Shown: piece after piece, positions 1 to 8,068 of the stretch
Layout of the letters: each line of letters starts with the position of its first letter
Numbering within the stretch: position 1 is the first letter of the stretch
Source of the DNA: Candidatus Woesearchaeota archaeon
GTDB taxonomy: Archaea > Nanobdellota > Nanobdellia > Woesearchaeales > GW2011-AR9
Direction: 5' to 3'
Length of the DNA: 36,374 nt
Assembly: GCA_016181265.1 (NCBI GenBank)
Contig: JACOZP010000005.1
Coordinates: 1 to 36,374 of the forward strand
Notes under the pieces: generated by a model
Databases searched by the model: none
Told to the model about the DNA's origin: nothing
Seen by the model: only the letters and a program-made list of their open reading frames with translations
Program-made: the position numbers and the translations under genes

Positions 1-1619
1 GCAACATCCGCGACAGCATACCCGATCAAAGCACTCTTTTCTTTTAGCTTATACGAATCCAGAGGATAGAAATTAGTCAAGTAGTCTTGTTTAACGTAGG
101 AAACAACTCCACCATACACTGCGGGATACTTGTCTTCCAATTCACCGGCATTATCAGTCAAGCCCATCTCGCATTCTTCTTGTTCAGGAATAGAAAAGCC
201 AATACGTACCGCTTCCAATGGTTCTTTTGTATAACTGTCAACGACAACTGTTTTGAGCAGACCTGTTTCCTTCTGCTCGGGGTTACAGTGTATTGGAGAA
301 AGAGCGATCGGATCGCGCTCTACTTCTGGTTTGCCTGCTGGCGCAGGGGCATTATTTCGGATATTCGATTCTAACGCGAAGTTAAAAATGAAGTCTTCCC
401 CGTCTAATGCAGTGGCATCACGCAACGTGATCAAGATAGGATAACTGATGTCGTAATGCGTTTCGTATTGTTGAAAACCAAACGTTAGGAAGTCGGCATG
501 AACAACCATACTGTTCGGCTTGACAATCCCGTTCTCGCTATTGGTCTTAAAGTAAATGGGTGATGGAACGAACGAAAACGAGACGTCAAGGTCTTCTGCC
601 CCAGTGAGAGTAAGAACCGAGTTATCGGTGATCTTCTGTGCCATGAGATTATTAAAATTTGTATAATAAAAGTTAGCGCTGCCGAGGAATTGAAGCATGG
701 GAGTATAGGAGGTTAAAATCTGGGTGTATTTCTTCTGCATATCTTGTTCGCTCCAGCTGACAGCAGAAACAAGTTCGTAGCCGTCTAACGAGATGGGCGC
801 CAGATATTGTGCGTCTTTTCTGGAATAAGCTGAAAGAAGATCTAAACCTTGTTTTTCAAGGAAGCGATTCTCTTGTTGAGTAGCGGTGATCTGGGAAGCT
901 ACATCGAAGTAATGCTTTAAGGGAAGAGGGATTTGGATGTAAAACTTATCTAGCTCTTTCTCGGCAGGGCCTTTTTTGGCAAGAACTGATGATTCAAAGA
1001 GGAGGTTAACAGAAGACACACCGACAGATGTGGAAACTTTATCCTCTTTGTTATCCACTGAGATGGAGAATCCTTGTTCGATAAATGGTTGATACTCATT
1101 AAGACAGCTACTTATTTTCTCTTGCACGAAACGATTGAGTTGCGCTTCCACGCTCATCGCGGGATCTTCGGAAAGATAGAGCTTTGGTTGCAGCGAGGAG
1201 TACGTATTATCAGCTTGACTATTGGGGGTCGTTTTATAATACCAGTAAGGTATGGGTGTAGAACCGAGAAGAAGACCGTCTGCATCAGTCGGAGTCGAAG
1301 TGTATTTTCCTTTGAGTTCAGGGTAGATGTAACCACCCTGTTGACCGATCAATTTTAACCCTTGTTTAGCAACATCGCGCAGACAGTTCTCAGTATAGAC
1401 TTGAAGAGGTTGGAATTCAGCAGGGACAGAGGCGATGATGGGCGCGCCTTCGGCAGAAGTTTGCTCGGTGACGGTATTTTTCATGAAATACAGTACGCCA
1501 GCAAAGACAAAGAGGATAACGATACCAACAATGATGAAAATCGTCACTTGACCTTTCCGGGAACGAGAACAATTATTGCTAGAAATAGTACTAGATCCAC
1601 GCCCCTTTTTGCCGTCCAT
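1..1619 (-). CDS. Type IV pilin-like secreted/surface protein, C-terminus cut by window edge
   Basis: The frame stays open from an ATG at 1617-1619 to the window edge (539 codons), so the C-terminus lies outside. About 22 residues of basic, Ser-rich sequence lead into KGQVTIFIIVGIVILF, a class III (prepilin-type) signal or membrane anchor in which a processing site before Q is plausible. The rest is an extracellular-looking mixed beta region with a few cysteines and no family I can name. Near the visible end, 'TGLLKTVVVDSYTKEPLEAV' followed by 'GLTDNAGELE' resembles a carboxypeptidase-regulatory-like (CarboxypepD_reg) beta-sandwich repeat. A TATA box at 1647-1655 lies about 28 bp upstream, which supports this start and a leaderless mRNA. 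This N-terminal pattern is common in DPANN surface proteins; the role (adhesion, host contact) is inference. It is not a small pilin, because it exceeds 530 aa. Confidence 0.8.
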   Translation of the reverse strand, partial: MDGKKGRGSSTISSNNCSRSRKGQVTIFIIVGIVILFVFAGVLYFMKNTVTEQTSAEGAPIIASVPAEFQPLQVYTENCLRDVAKQGLKLIGQQGGYIYPELKGKYTSTPTDADGLLLGSTPIPYWYYKTTPNSQADNTYSSLQPKLYLSEDPAMSVEAQLNRFVQEKISSCLNEYQPFIEQGFSISVDNKEDKVSTSVGVSSVNLLFESSVLAKKGPAEKELDKFYIQIPLPLKHYFDVASQITATQQENRFLEKQGLDLLSAYSRKDAQYLAPISLDGYELVSAVSWSEQDMQKKYTQILTSYTPMLQFLGSANFYYTNFNNLMAQKITDNSVLTLTGAEDLDVSFSFVPSPIYFKTNSENGIVKPNSMVVHADFLTFGFQQYETHYDISYPILITLRDATALDGEDFIFNFALESNIRNNAPAPAGKPEVERDPIALSPIHCNPEQKETGLLKTVVVDSYTKEPLEAVRIGFSIPEQEECEMGLTDNAGELEDKYPAVYGGVVSYVKQDYLTNFYPLDSYKLKEKSALIGYAVADV

Positions 1620-1646
1620 TCTATCAGGATAGAGGAAAGAATCGAG

Positions 1647-1655
1647 ATATATAAA
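1647..1655 (-). promoter_or_regulatory. TATA box (TTTATATAT) for the pilin-like gene
   Basis: On the minus strand the sequence reads CTTTATATATCTC, with its centre about 30 bp before the ATG at 1619. This is the spacing expected of an archaeal box A serving a leaderless transcript. No Shine-Dalgarno match lies between the box and the ATG. Confidence 0.6.
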
Positions 1656-1692
1656 GGTTTTGAATAGCTTATGGGAGAATTTTTTAGTAATA

Positions 1693-2559
1693 TTAACGGT
1701 AGATTGGCGTGAAGCGGTCAGCATATTGGGCAACCGCGCTATCTACGTCTGCTTGAAGTACCGATTCCATCATCTTTTGGCGGCCAAAAAGGAGTTCAAA
1801 TTCGGGGATATCGCGCAGCAAATACCGACCGACAAACGGCAACATTTTTTCTGCAATCTTTAGGCGAGCGGGTCCTAGCTGACTGCGGGCATAATGAACG
1901 TGCCCAACCTCATCAACGAGAATCTGTTGAAATAATTCATCGATACGGGTTAGTGATTCCGGTTGGTCAGCGAAGAGTTCATGCGTTTTATCGGCGAGCA
2001 GACGAAAGCCGGTTGCACCGACAATTTCTGCACAAAGGACCATCAGATGAGAGATGGGTTTGGGAAAATAGAATAACGAATGGGTTAAGAATTGGGTTGT
2101 TCGCGGGGGAGGAAGATCACGCATTTCGAGACCGAGAACGGACAGTGCATCTTTCAAAACTCGGGTGTGGTAGAATTCTTCAATAAGGATATAGGTGTAC
2201 GGATCCCGATCGCTCATCTTTTCAGTATCGATCCGCGCAAGAGCATAGTCTACACCGTCTCTCTCAGCGCGATTTGTTTTGGCAACGGCAAGGGCCCATA
2301 ATGTCACTTCATCAACTCCAACTTCTGGATGATACTTTTGTTCGTTCCGTCGAAAAACAGCAGGGTCGACGACAAGAGGTCCGGAGCGTCGAACAGGATG
2401 TTCTTCAAACTCACGAAAAAACTGTTCACGTACGGAAAAGCGGCGATTCGCTACGTCCGGCTCGCCATCACGACGGCGAAGATGAGCAAGATAATCTTCG
2501 AGAAATTGATCTTTTTGTACAGGAGAAAGAGGAGTGAAAATATCCGGTTTGGAGCTCAT
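1693..2559 (-). CDS. Ferritin-like diiron carboxylate protein
   Basis: This 288-aa protein has the ligand pattern of a ferritin-like four-helix diiron protein: E99 (in NRAERDG), E128-x-x-H131 (IEEFYH), E178 (CAEIVGA) and E217-x-x-H220 (DEVGHVHYAR). The order E / ExxH / E / ExxH is that of ferritin-like oxidases and oxygenases, including AurF-type N-oxygenases. The substrate cannot be read from sequence. There is no signal peptide or membrane segment, so it is probably cytosolic. It starts 2 bp after the metG stop, so it is probably co-transcribed with MetRS, and no TATA box separates the two. Its base and codon use resembles its neighbours. Alternatives are an iron-storage-like or peroxide-detoxifying protein. 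I am confident of the fold and low on function. Confidence 0.75.
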   Translation of the reverse strand: MSSKPDIFTPLSPVQKDQFLEDYLAHLRRRDGEPDVANRRFSVREQFFREFEEHPVRRSGPLVVDPAVFRRNEQKYHPEVGVDEVTLWALAVAKTNRAERDGVDYALARIDTEKMSDRDPYTYILIEEFYHTRVLKDALSVLGLEMRDLPPPRTTQFLTHSLFYFPKPISHLMVLCAEIVGATGFRLLADKTHELFADQPESLTRIDELFQQILVDEVGHVHYARSQLGPARLKIAEKMLPFVGRYLLRDIPEFELLFGRQKMMESVLQADVDSAVAQYADRFTPIYR

Positions 2560-2561
2560 GG

Positions 2562-5375
2562 TCAGTGAACCTTCGTCCCATCTTTGACATTCTTAACAAT
2601 AATCTTCTCCTTGCTTGTTCCTAGGCTTTTACTTTCAAAAACAATATTCTTGTTCTTGACAAGTAGTTCTATTTTTGCGAAGTCGTCAGAAGAGATGACG
2701 GCAGTATTCGCCGTCATGTTTTCTGGAACGACGGTCTCTCCGAGAGCTGACTTGGGCATCTCAAATAAAGTCGTCGTATTGTCATGATCGACACCGAGGA
2801 TCATCGCTTCAGATACTTTGCCACGAAATTTACTCGGCTTGAGATTAACACAGAAGACTAATTTCTTCTCCTGGAACGCAGTTGTGGAAAGGACTTTTTT
2901 AAGGCTGGTGATGACTTGCTTTATGCCTAATGGACCAAAATTAACGTTCAGCAGATAGAGGGAGTCAGCGTTAGGATGATCTTTGATCTCTTCAACGAGG
3001 CCGACGGCGAGATGAATGGGGAATTGATTTTCTGTAGGTAGATTTTTAGTATTTTCATCATTATTTAAAATCTTAAATTCTCCACCATTATATTTAGTGA
3101 TGAGTTCACATGTTCGTTGGAACGCTCTATTCATCTCTTCATCAGTTATTTTCGAATTTCCAAAAGCAATCAGCATGATTTCTTTAGAAGCAGGAGTAGT
3201 AATTGTCTGTTGGCACTGTTTTGAAAATCGACCAAGAACTTGATTATTATCGGCGTAGATGACTTCGCCGGCTTTCAATTTTTCTGTTGTTCCATCTAAC
3301 GCAGTAAATAATTCTCCTTCTGTTGATACACGAACAACAATTTTTCCATCGATCTTGGCGAGATCATGTGTGGCCATGGCAAGGCTACTTTCTACTGAGA
3401 GAGCATTATAGATATCAACAACAGTGTTAATTTGCGGTAATTTTCCTTTTTCTTTAATTAAAGAAAGAAGATTCTGGACAGCATTTGGATAGCGATTACT
3501 GTTGAGATCCATTTTCTGATTAATCTTACGATATTCCTCTAAGACTTCGTTTCGCCAGTAGTGGTCTGCATTTTTTTGTACTTCGCTTTTGAGTCTTTCT
3601 ATCCCTTCGTGTTTCTTCTTGATGGTCAATCCCGTTAATTGAGCAACCCTAACTTTAACACCAAATGGTTTAATATCTGGACTGATAGCGTACTGAAGAT
3701 CTTTCACTTCGCGGGTAGTCGCGAATTGTCTGATTTCCTCAATCTTTTCAACAAGAACATCTACTTTCCCCACTTTTCCTTTCCAGGTAAAAGAGATATC
3801 TTTCCAGAAGAGAGGTTTCTTCTCACCAAGAGCAGCGTAGACTTTCTGACTGAAAACAGGCAAGATCGGACTGACGGCAATAGCCAAATTACGGGCCAGA
3901 TTGACACAGAAACCAATTGCTTCTAACGTGCCAGTGGAATCTTTCGCTTTCCATGGCTCTGTTTTCTGAAAATAGGCATTGGCTTGATCGGCGATCTTCA
4001 ACAGATTCTTGACAGCTGATTTGAATTCACGGTTCTCGTAATTCTGTTTGATCTCCGCAAGCAATTCACTGACATGAATCTGTAAATCTGTTTCTTCAGC
4101 AATGACGGAGACTTTGCCGTAATTTTTTTCGGTGAAGATGAGTGTGCGATAACAGAAATTACCTAAGTTCCCCAGGAGGACATTATTGACAACCGCTTTT
4201 AATTCGTCGAAATGAAGATCGACGTCAACGACGCTTCGATCAAGATGACTAGCGTAATAAAAGCGCAGCGCCTCTGCTGAGTATAATTTGAGAAAATCTT
4301 TTGCTGTCAAAAAAGTGCCTCTGCTTTTGCTCATCTTCTCGCCATTGACCGTAATAAATCCATGGATATTAACACGTGGGAGAACGATCCCCATGTCCAT
4401 CAACATCGCCGGCCAGAAAAGAAGATGGAAATAGGCTATATCTTTGCCGATGAAATGGGTGATATGTCCTTTATACCAATATTCTTTCCAATCGAGCTGC
4501 TTTTTATCGCAATAATTTTTCGTTGAAGAGATGTAGCCGATCGGCGCATCGAGCCAAACGTAAAAATACTTTATTTCCCCGGTTTCTTCTTTTGAATTTG
4601 GAATTTCAAATCCAAAGTAAGGGGCGTCACGCGAGATACACCAATCTTCTAATCCTTTTTCGAACCAGCCCCGAAGCCAGTTGCGGACCTCGGGTTGCAG
4701 ATCCGCTTCTTTAGAAGCAAACCACTTCTGGAGCTGTTTTGTAAAAGCACTGAGCTTAAAGAAGTAATGTTCGCTATCTTTCAAGCGCGGCGTATTCTTA
4801 CAGATAGAGCAGTATGGTTCTAGTAAATCAACACTCTTTAAGACGCTACCACATTTCTCACAGACATCGCCGTATTGGTCAAGAGCATGACAATGCGGGC
4901 AGGTTCCTTTGACATACCGATCCGGAAGAGAACGCTGGCAGTGATCACAGTACATCACTTTGATCTTCTTACGATAGACGTGCCCTTTTTCTTGGAGAGT
5001 CTTGTAAAATAATTCGGCAAGCTCCCTATTTTCTGAGGAGTGAGTCTTGTAATAATTGTCAAATCGGATGAGAAAAGAAGTAAAGTCTTCTTGATGTTCT
5101 TTCCAATAGCGCTCGACAAAGATTTCTGGCTTCAGATTCGCTTTTTGCGCGTTGACTTCAATCGGCGTGCCGTGCATGTCTGACGCACAGATGTAGAGCG
5201 CATCGTTCCCGGTGAGCTTGAGAAAGCGAGAGTAGATATCTGCTTGGATATATTCCAAAAGGTGACCGATATGGATCGGACCATTAGCATAAGGAAGAGC
5301 AGCAGTAATTATGGTAGAAGAAGACTTGCTACTGATGGATCGGCTACTTTTGAGAGGAGCGGGATTTTTTTTCAT
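2562..5375 (-). CDS. metG: Methionyl-tRNA synthetase with extra B3/B4 domain and C-terminal EMAPII tRNA-binding domain
   Basis: MetRS charges tRNA-Met with methionine. The 937-aa chain has the HIGH motif at 35-38 (PIHIGHLL), knuckles of CxxC pairs at about 143-192 (CDHC, CPHC, CEKC, CSIC) that should bind zinc, and KMSKS at 347-351. The helical anticodon-binding domain runs to about 530. Residues about 560-770 (VVDIYNALSVESSLAMATHD, EVIYAD, GNSKITDEEMNRAF) match the B3/B4 domain known from the PheRS beta chain editing module and from stand-alone deacylase-like proteins. Residues about 785-905 are the EMAPII/Trbp111 OB fold (VGLVEEIKDHPNADSLYLLN, FRGKVSEAM). Archaeal MetRS is usually about 550-750 aa, so the B3/B4 insertion is the oddity. 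A TATA box at 5399-5408 supports the start. Confidence 0.95.
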   Translation of the reverse strand: MKKNPAPLKSSRSISSKSSSTIITAALPYANGPIHIGHLLEYIQADIYSRFLKLTGNDALYICASDMHGTPIEVNAQKANLKPEIFVERYWKEHQEDFTSFLIRFDNYYKTHSSENRELAELFYKTLQEKGHVYRKKIKVMYCDHCQRSLPDRYVKGTCPHCHALDQYGDVCEKCGSVLKSVDLLEPYCSICKNTPRLKDSEHYFFKLSAFTKQLQKWFASKEADLQPEVRNWLRGWFEKGLEDWCISRDAPYFGFEIPNSKEETGEIKYFYVWLDAPIGYISSTKNYCDKKQLDWKEYWYKGHITHFIGKDIAYFHLLFWPAMLMDMGIVLPRVNIHGFITVNGEKMSKSRGTFLTAKDFLKLYSAEALRFYYASHLDRSVVDVDLHFDELKAVVNNVLLGNLGNFCYRTLIFTEKNYGKVSVIAEETDLQIHVSELLAEIKQNYENREFKSAVKNLLKIADQANAYFQKTEPWKAKDSTGTLEAIGFCVNLARNLAIAVSPILPVFSQKVYAALGEKKPLFWKDISFTWKGKVGKVDVLVEKIEEIRQFATTREVKDLQYAISPDIKPFGVKVRVAQLTGLTIKKKHEGIERLKSEVQKNADHYWRNEVLEEYRKINQKMDLNSNRYPNAVQNLLSLIKEKGKLPQINTVVDIYNALSVESSLAMATHDLAKIDGKIVVRVSTEGELFTALDGTTEKLKAGEVIYADNNQVLGRFSKQCQQTITTPASKEIMLIAFGNSKITDEEMNRAFQRTCELITKYNGGEFKILNNDENTKNLPTENQFPIHLAVGLVEEIKDHPNADSLYLLNVNFGPLGIKQVITSLKKVLSTTAFQEKKLVFCVNLKPSKFRGKVSEAMILGVDHDNTTTLFEMPKSALGETVVPENMTANTAVISSDDFAKIELLVKNKNIVFESKSLGTSKEKIIVKNVKDGTKVH

Positions 5376-5398
5376 GAATAAGACAAAAGAAGAAGTGG

Positions 5399-5409
5399 TT
5401 TATTTAAAG
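5399..5409 (-). promoter_or_regulatory. TATA box (CTTTAAATAAA) for metG
   Basis: The minus strand reads TCTTTAAATAAACC about 24-34 bp before the metG ATG at 5375. It lies just before the 3' end of the upstream small gene (stop at 5411), so metG can be transcribed independently of the 6851-5411 operon. Confidence 0.55.
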
Positions 5410-5410
5410 A

Positions 5411-5632
5411 TTACGACAAATAGTTTGTCAGAAAGTAGGCGACGAGCGCTAAAGCGCTCCCATGAACTGCGGCACTTCCATAAAAGACAGAAGGGCTCTC
5501 GGCATCAAAGATGGTTTCTCTTCCTTTGAAATGATCGTAGATTGCTCTTCCGATTCCCACAATAGGAAGAAATTGAGTAAGATCTGGTCTCTCCACTACT
5601 TGATCAAGAGACTGACTTTCCATAGCTCTCAT
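5411..5632 (-). CDS. Small predicted membrane protein, unknown function
   Basis: The product is 73 aa. A charged N-terminal half (MRAMESQSLDQVVERPDLTQ, then GIGRAIYDHFKGRE) is followed by one probable membrane helix at about 50-72 (YGSAAVHGSALALVAYFLTN). I do not recognise a family. Its ATG overlaps the TGA of the zinc-ribbon gene upstream by the ATGA arrangement (5629-5632), which indicates translational coupling and is the main reason to accept such a short ORF. It is the last gene of a three-gene overlapping set with the zinc-ribbon and PLP proteins, and metG has its own TATA box immediately after it. The operon position suggests a membrane partner or anchor for the other two, but that is inference. 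Confidence 0.6.
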   Translation of the reverse strand: MRAMESQSLDQVVERPDLTQFLPIVGIGRAIYDHFKGRETIFDAESPSVFYGSAAVHGSALALVAYFLTNYLS

Positions 5633-6027
5633 TTTATCCCCTTCAATTTTTTCGTTAAGGGGATTTTAGCCTGACAATGTTGACATTCGACAACAAAAGA
5701 AAGAACACCTTTGTACGTCTTGCGTTTATATTGCGCAGTAGATTCTCCTTCTTTGCCACATTCAGGGCAGGTATAACTTGCTTCTAGATTTAAGCTCTCT
5801 TCATGTTCTGTTTTCTGTTCAGTATAACCACAAGAAGGACAGACATATTCTGCTGCACGCGATTTTACTTTGCCTTTTACAACAGGCTTGCCCATCTGCG
5901 CTTTCTTGCATTTTGGACATCGTTTACGATAGACCCACGCTAAAACATGACCATCACCGATAGAACGGTTGGTAAAGTAAAGACATTCATCCATTGATTC
6001 GGGAATTTTAAGAGACATTGTTTTCAC
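5629..6027 (-). CDS. Zinc-ribbon protein, four CxxC pairs
   Basis: This 132-aa protein has CPKCKKAQ (about 37-40), CPSCGYTEQ (about 63-66), CPECGKEGE (about 88-91) and CQHCQAKIP (about 115-118), enough cysteines for two zinc-ribbon folds. The segment between the first and second pairs is basic (GKPVVKGKVKSRAAEY), suggesting RNA, DNA or nucleoprotein contact. There is no membrane segment. It sits between the PLP enzyme (4-bp overlap at 6024-6027) and the small membrane protein (4-bp overlap at 5629-5632), so the three are very likely made together. In-frame starts are MKTM or M4 (MSLKIPES); the overlap favours the first. Function unknown. Confidence 0.8.
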   Translation of the reverse strand: MKTMSLKIPESMDECLYFTNRSIGDGHVLAWVYRKRCPKCKKAQMGKPVVKGKVKSRAAEYVCPSCGYTEQKTEHEESLNLEASYTCPECGKEGESTAQYKRKTYKGVLSFVVECQHCQAKIPLTKKLKGIK

Positions 6028-6851
6028 CTTTGTTGTAATCTTTTAATTTCGATAGAGATAGCTGGACGCTGGACGCGAATATAACGGGGGCATTCCGTCC
6101 ATTCAAAACTATTCTGTTGACAATAGTTTATAATTTTTTCTTTTTCTTCAGGAGTAGAGAACGTGATAACGACAACGAATCCACAGTCATTGCGATGCAG
6201 GATGTCTAATTCCGCAAGGTCGTGAATGATTGTTTCTTTTTTAGCGGTGAGTTGTCTTATTTTTTGATCAAGCCTAGAAAGATTGTCTTTAATCGCTGAG
6301 AGGATAACCGGATCAGTAAAGTCAACAAGATCTAGCCTACCATAAAGTTGTTCATCTTTGCACGAGATAAAACCGCCTTTGCCAGCTTCAACTAATTTCC
6401 ATTCGCCAAAGCTGCAGACGATGATGTCTGCGAAATTTCCATCACAGAGAGGCGTACCGATGGCGCCAGAAACATCCATGATGACAAGGCAGCCGTGTTT
6501 TTTACAGAGATCATAGATCTCTCTCATCGGCTGTTCAGCAAAATAGCCGCCGGGATTCTGGTAAAGAAAAGCGGAACACGTGCCAGAATTTAATTTCTCT
6601 TGCAGGTCTAGAAGATCGATCTTAGCATCGTGACAACGCACATTCTGGAAAGGGATTTTCTTCTCTCGAGGGATTTTAGGGTAACTAAGCCAACCGCCCT
6701 CTTTAGGGATGAGAAGAGTTTTGTCTTTAGAAAGCAGAGAGAGTGCCGCTTTGATGGCTGCATCCCCACGCGTCGTGATGGTGATAAACTGATGATTAGT
6801 TCTCTGCCGGAGAATGGATTTAATATTTTCTAATAGCGTATGCTGACTCAT
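6024..6851 (-). CDS. Short PLP-dependent fold-type I enzyme (DegT/aminotransferase class V-like)
   Basis: The 275-aa protein resembles a compact fold-type I PLP enzyme. Residues 121-130 (CLVIMDVSGA) supply D126, the expected partner of the PLP pyridine nitrogen. CSFGEWK at 146-152 supplies K152, aligned with the aldimine lysine of DegT-type enzymes (SFxxxK...GxGG, here KLVEAGKGGF). The N-terminal TRGDAAIKAAL (27-37) fits the phosphate-binding turn. Usual family members are 350-400 aa, so this one is short, mainly in the C-terminal small domain. It may be a sugar aminotransferase, a cysteine desulfurase-like enzyme or a derived form. It leads an overlapping operon with the zinc-ribbon and small membrane genes. 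A TATA-like CTTAAAAAG at about 6872-6881 lies about 25 bp upstream. Confidence 0.7.
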   Translation of the reverse strand: MSQHTLLENIKSILRQRTNHQFITITTRGDAAIKAALSLLSKDKTLLIPKEGGWLSYPKIPREKKIPFQNVRCHDAKIDLLDLQEKLNSGTCSAFLYQNPGGYFAEQPMREIYDLCKKHGCLVIMDVSGAIGTPLCDGNFADIIVCSFGEWKLVEAGKGGFISCKDEQLYGRLDLVDFTDPVILSAIKDNLSRLDQKIRQLTAKKETIIHDLAELDILHRNDCGFVVVITFSTPEEKEKIINYCQQNSFEWTECPRYIRVQRPAISIEIKRLQQR

Positions 6852-6865
6852 ACGTCAGGAAAAAG

Positions 6866-6923
6866 TTCGATTCTTTTTAAGATTATATGCCAAAAAGTTT
6901 AATAGCACAATTCGATTCTTTTT
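6866..6923 (+). repeat. Direct repeat TTCGATTCTTTTT (two copies, 45-bp period)
   Basis: The 13-mer occurs at 6866-6878 and 6911-6923, in the short divergent space and 5' end between the PLP gene (start 6851, minus) and the DUF444 gene (plus). One copy overlaps the presumed promoter of the minus gene. It could be a duplicated regulatory site or a remnant of local duplication. Confidence 0.4.
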
Positions 6924-6928
6924 CTAAT

Positions 6929-8062
6929 ATGGGGATACAGAGCGATCATCGACGGTTTACTCGACGGTTTACTGATATTGTTAAAGGTAGAGTTAAAAAA
7001 AATCTAAAAGATTATTTGGGAAATACTGATCTTTTCCGCAAGCAGGGAGATAGAACTGTCACAATTCCCGTCCCGCATATTGATTTGCCTCGCTTTCGTT
7101 TTGATACAGAGAAGAGGGGGGGATTAGGGAGTGGAGAAGGTGCAGCTGGAACACCATATGATCCAGATACGGGAGATACGGGGAGAAAAGCTGGAGACAA
7201 AGGGGGAGAGCACACACTGGAGATCGAGGTTTCGTTAGATGAGCTAGCAGATATGTTAGGCAAAGAATTAGGCTTGCCAAATATCGAACCAAAAGGAAAA
7301 GACAAGATTATTAGTGAAAGATATAGAATAAAAGGAATTGCGTCCGTCGGGCCGGAAACATTACGCAGTTTTCCCCGAGGATATAAACGGGCTTTACGAA
7401 GGATGGTTTCCGAGGGAACGTATGATCTACGTAATCCTCTGGTCGTTCCTACCCGGGATGACATGCGTTATCGGACATTAGAGAGAATCCCTTCTCCCAC
7501 AAGCAATGCAGTGATCATCTATATGATGGATGTTTCAGGGTCGATGGGAGAAGAACAGAAAAATCTTGTACGGTCAACATCATTCTGGTTGAGCACGTGG
7601 ATCCAACGGTTTTATAAGGGAGTTGAGGAGCGGTATATTGTTCATGATTCTGTCGCACGAGAAGTTGATCGAGATACTTTTTTTCGTACGCGTGAAAGCG
7701 GCGGAACACTCTTTGCGCCAGTCTATCATTTATGTATGGAAATCATCGCGCGAGAATACGATCCGAGCGCATATAATATCTATCCTTTCCATTTCTCTGA
7801 CGGCGATAATTTTGGTGCTGATGACACGGCGGATGCGTTTGAGATTTTAGAGAAACACTTGTTACCGGCGGTGAATATGTTTGGCTATGGCCAATGTAAA
7901 AGTTCGGGGAGTGATGAAGGGCATTATCTACCTGACATGAAGCGCTTCTTCTCTTTGGAAGGAACTTCTGCGTTAATCAGTTCAAAGGTCCGTGCGGCAA
8001 GATTGTATCAGAAGAGCGATATTTCTGATGCATTACGACATTTCTTAAGGACGGGAAGGTAA
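6929..8062 (+). CDS. DUF444 / YeaH-YhbH family protein with VWA-like domain
   Basis: This protein belongs to the YeaH/YhbH (DUF444) family. The N-terminus SDHRRFTRRFTDIVKGRVKK matches the family opening, and the family-typical 'sigma' of a VWA domain with a MIDAS motif is present (MDVSGSMGEEQKNLVR), followed by SGGTLFAPVYHLCMEII and HFSDGDNF. In bacteria and haloarchaea, YeaH is encoded with the kinase PrkA/YeaG and with SpoVR/YcgB and takes part in a stress or starvation response; neither partner is encoded in this window. The frame also allows a start at 6887, adding 14 residues. I prefer ATG 6929 because the family starts there and because a TATA-like GTTTAATA lies about 30 bp before it. 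The middle (about 70-110) is Gly-rich and of low complexity, as usual for the family. Confidence 0.88.
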   Translation: MGIQSDHRRFTRRFTDIVKGRVKKNLKDYLGNTDLFRKQGDRTVTIPVPHIDLPRFRFDTEKRGGLGSGEGAAGTPYDPDTGDTGRKAGDKGGEHTLEIEVSLDELADMLGKELGLPNIEPKGKDKIISERYRIKGIASVGPETLRSFPRGYKRALRRMVSEGTYDLRNPLVVPTRDDMRYRTLERIPSPTSNAVIIYMMDVSGSMGEEQKNLVRSTSFWLSTWIQRFYKGVEERYIVHDSVAREVDRDTFFRTRESGGTLFAPVYHLCMEIIAREYDPSAYNIYPFHFSDGDNFGADDTADAFEILEKHLLPAVNMFGYGQCKSSGSDEGHYLPDMKRFFSLEGTSALISSKVRAARLYQKSDISDALRHFLRTGR

Positions 8063-8068
8063 GAGAAA

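Noticed and set aside
6861-6925. tRNA T-arm-like GTTCGATTC
   Set aside because: No acceptor, D- or anticodon-arm sequence flanks it; it is the short direct repeat near the DUF444 start. No other tRNA-like cloverleaf was noticed in the window.
7012-7464. 150-aa frame antisense to the DUF444 gene
   Set aside because: Sits in the low-complexity Gly-rich part of DUF444, reads as P/S-rich shadow, no start signals.
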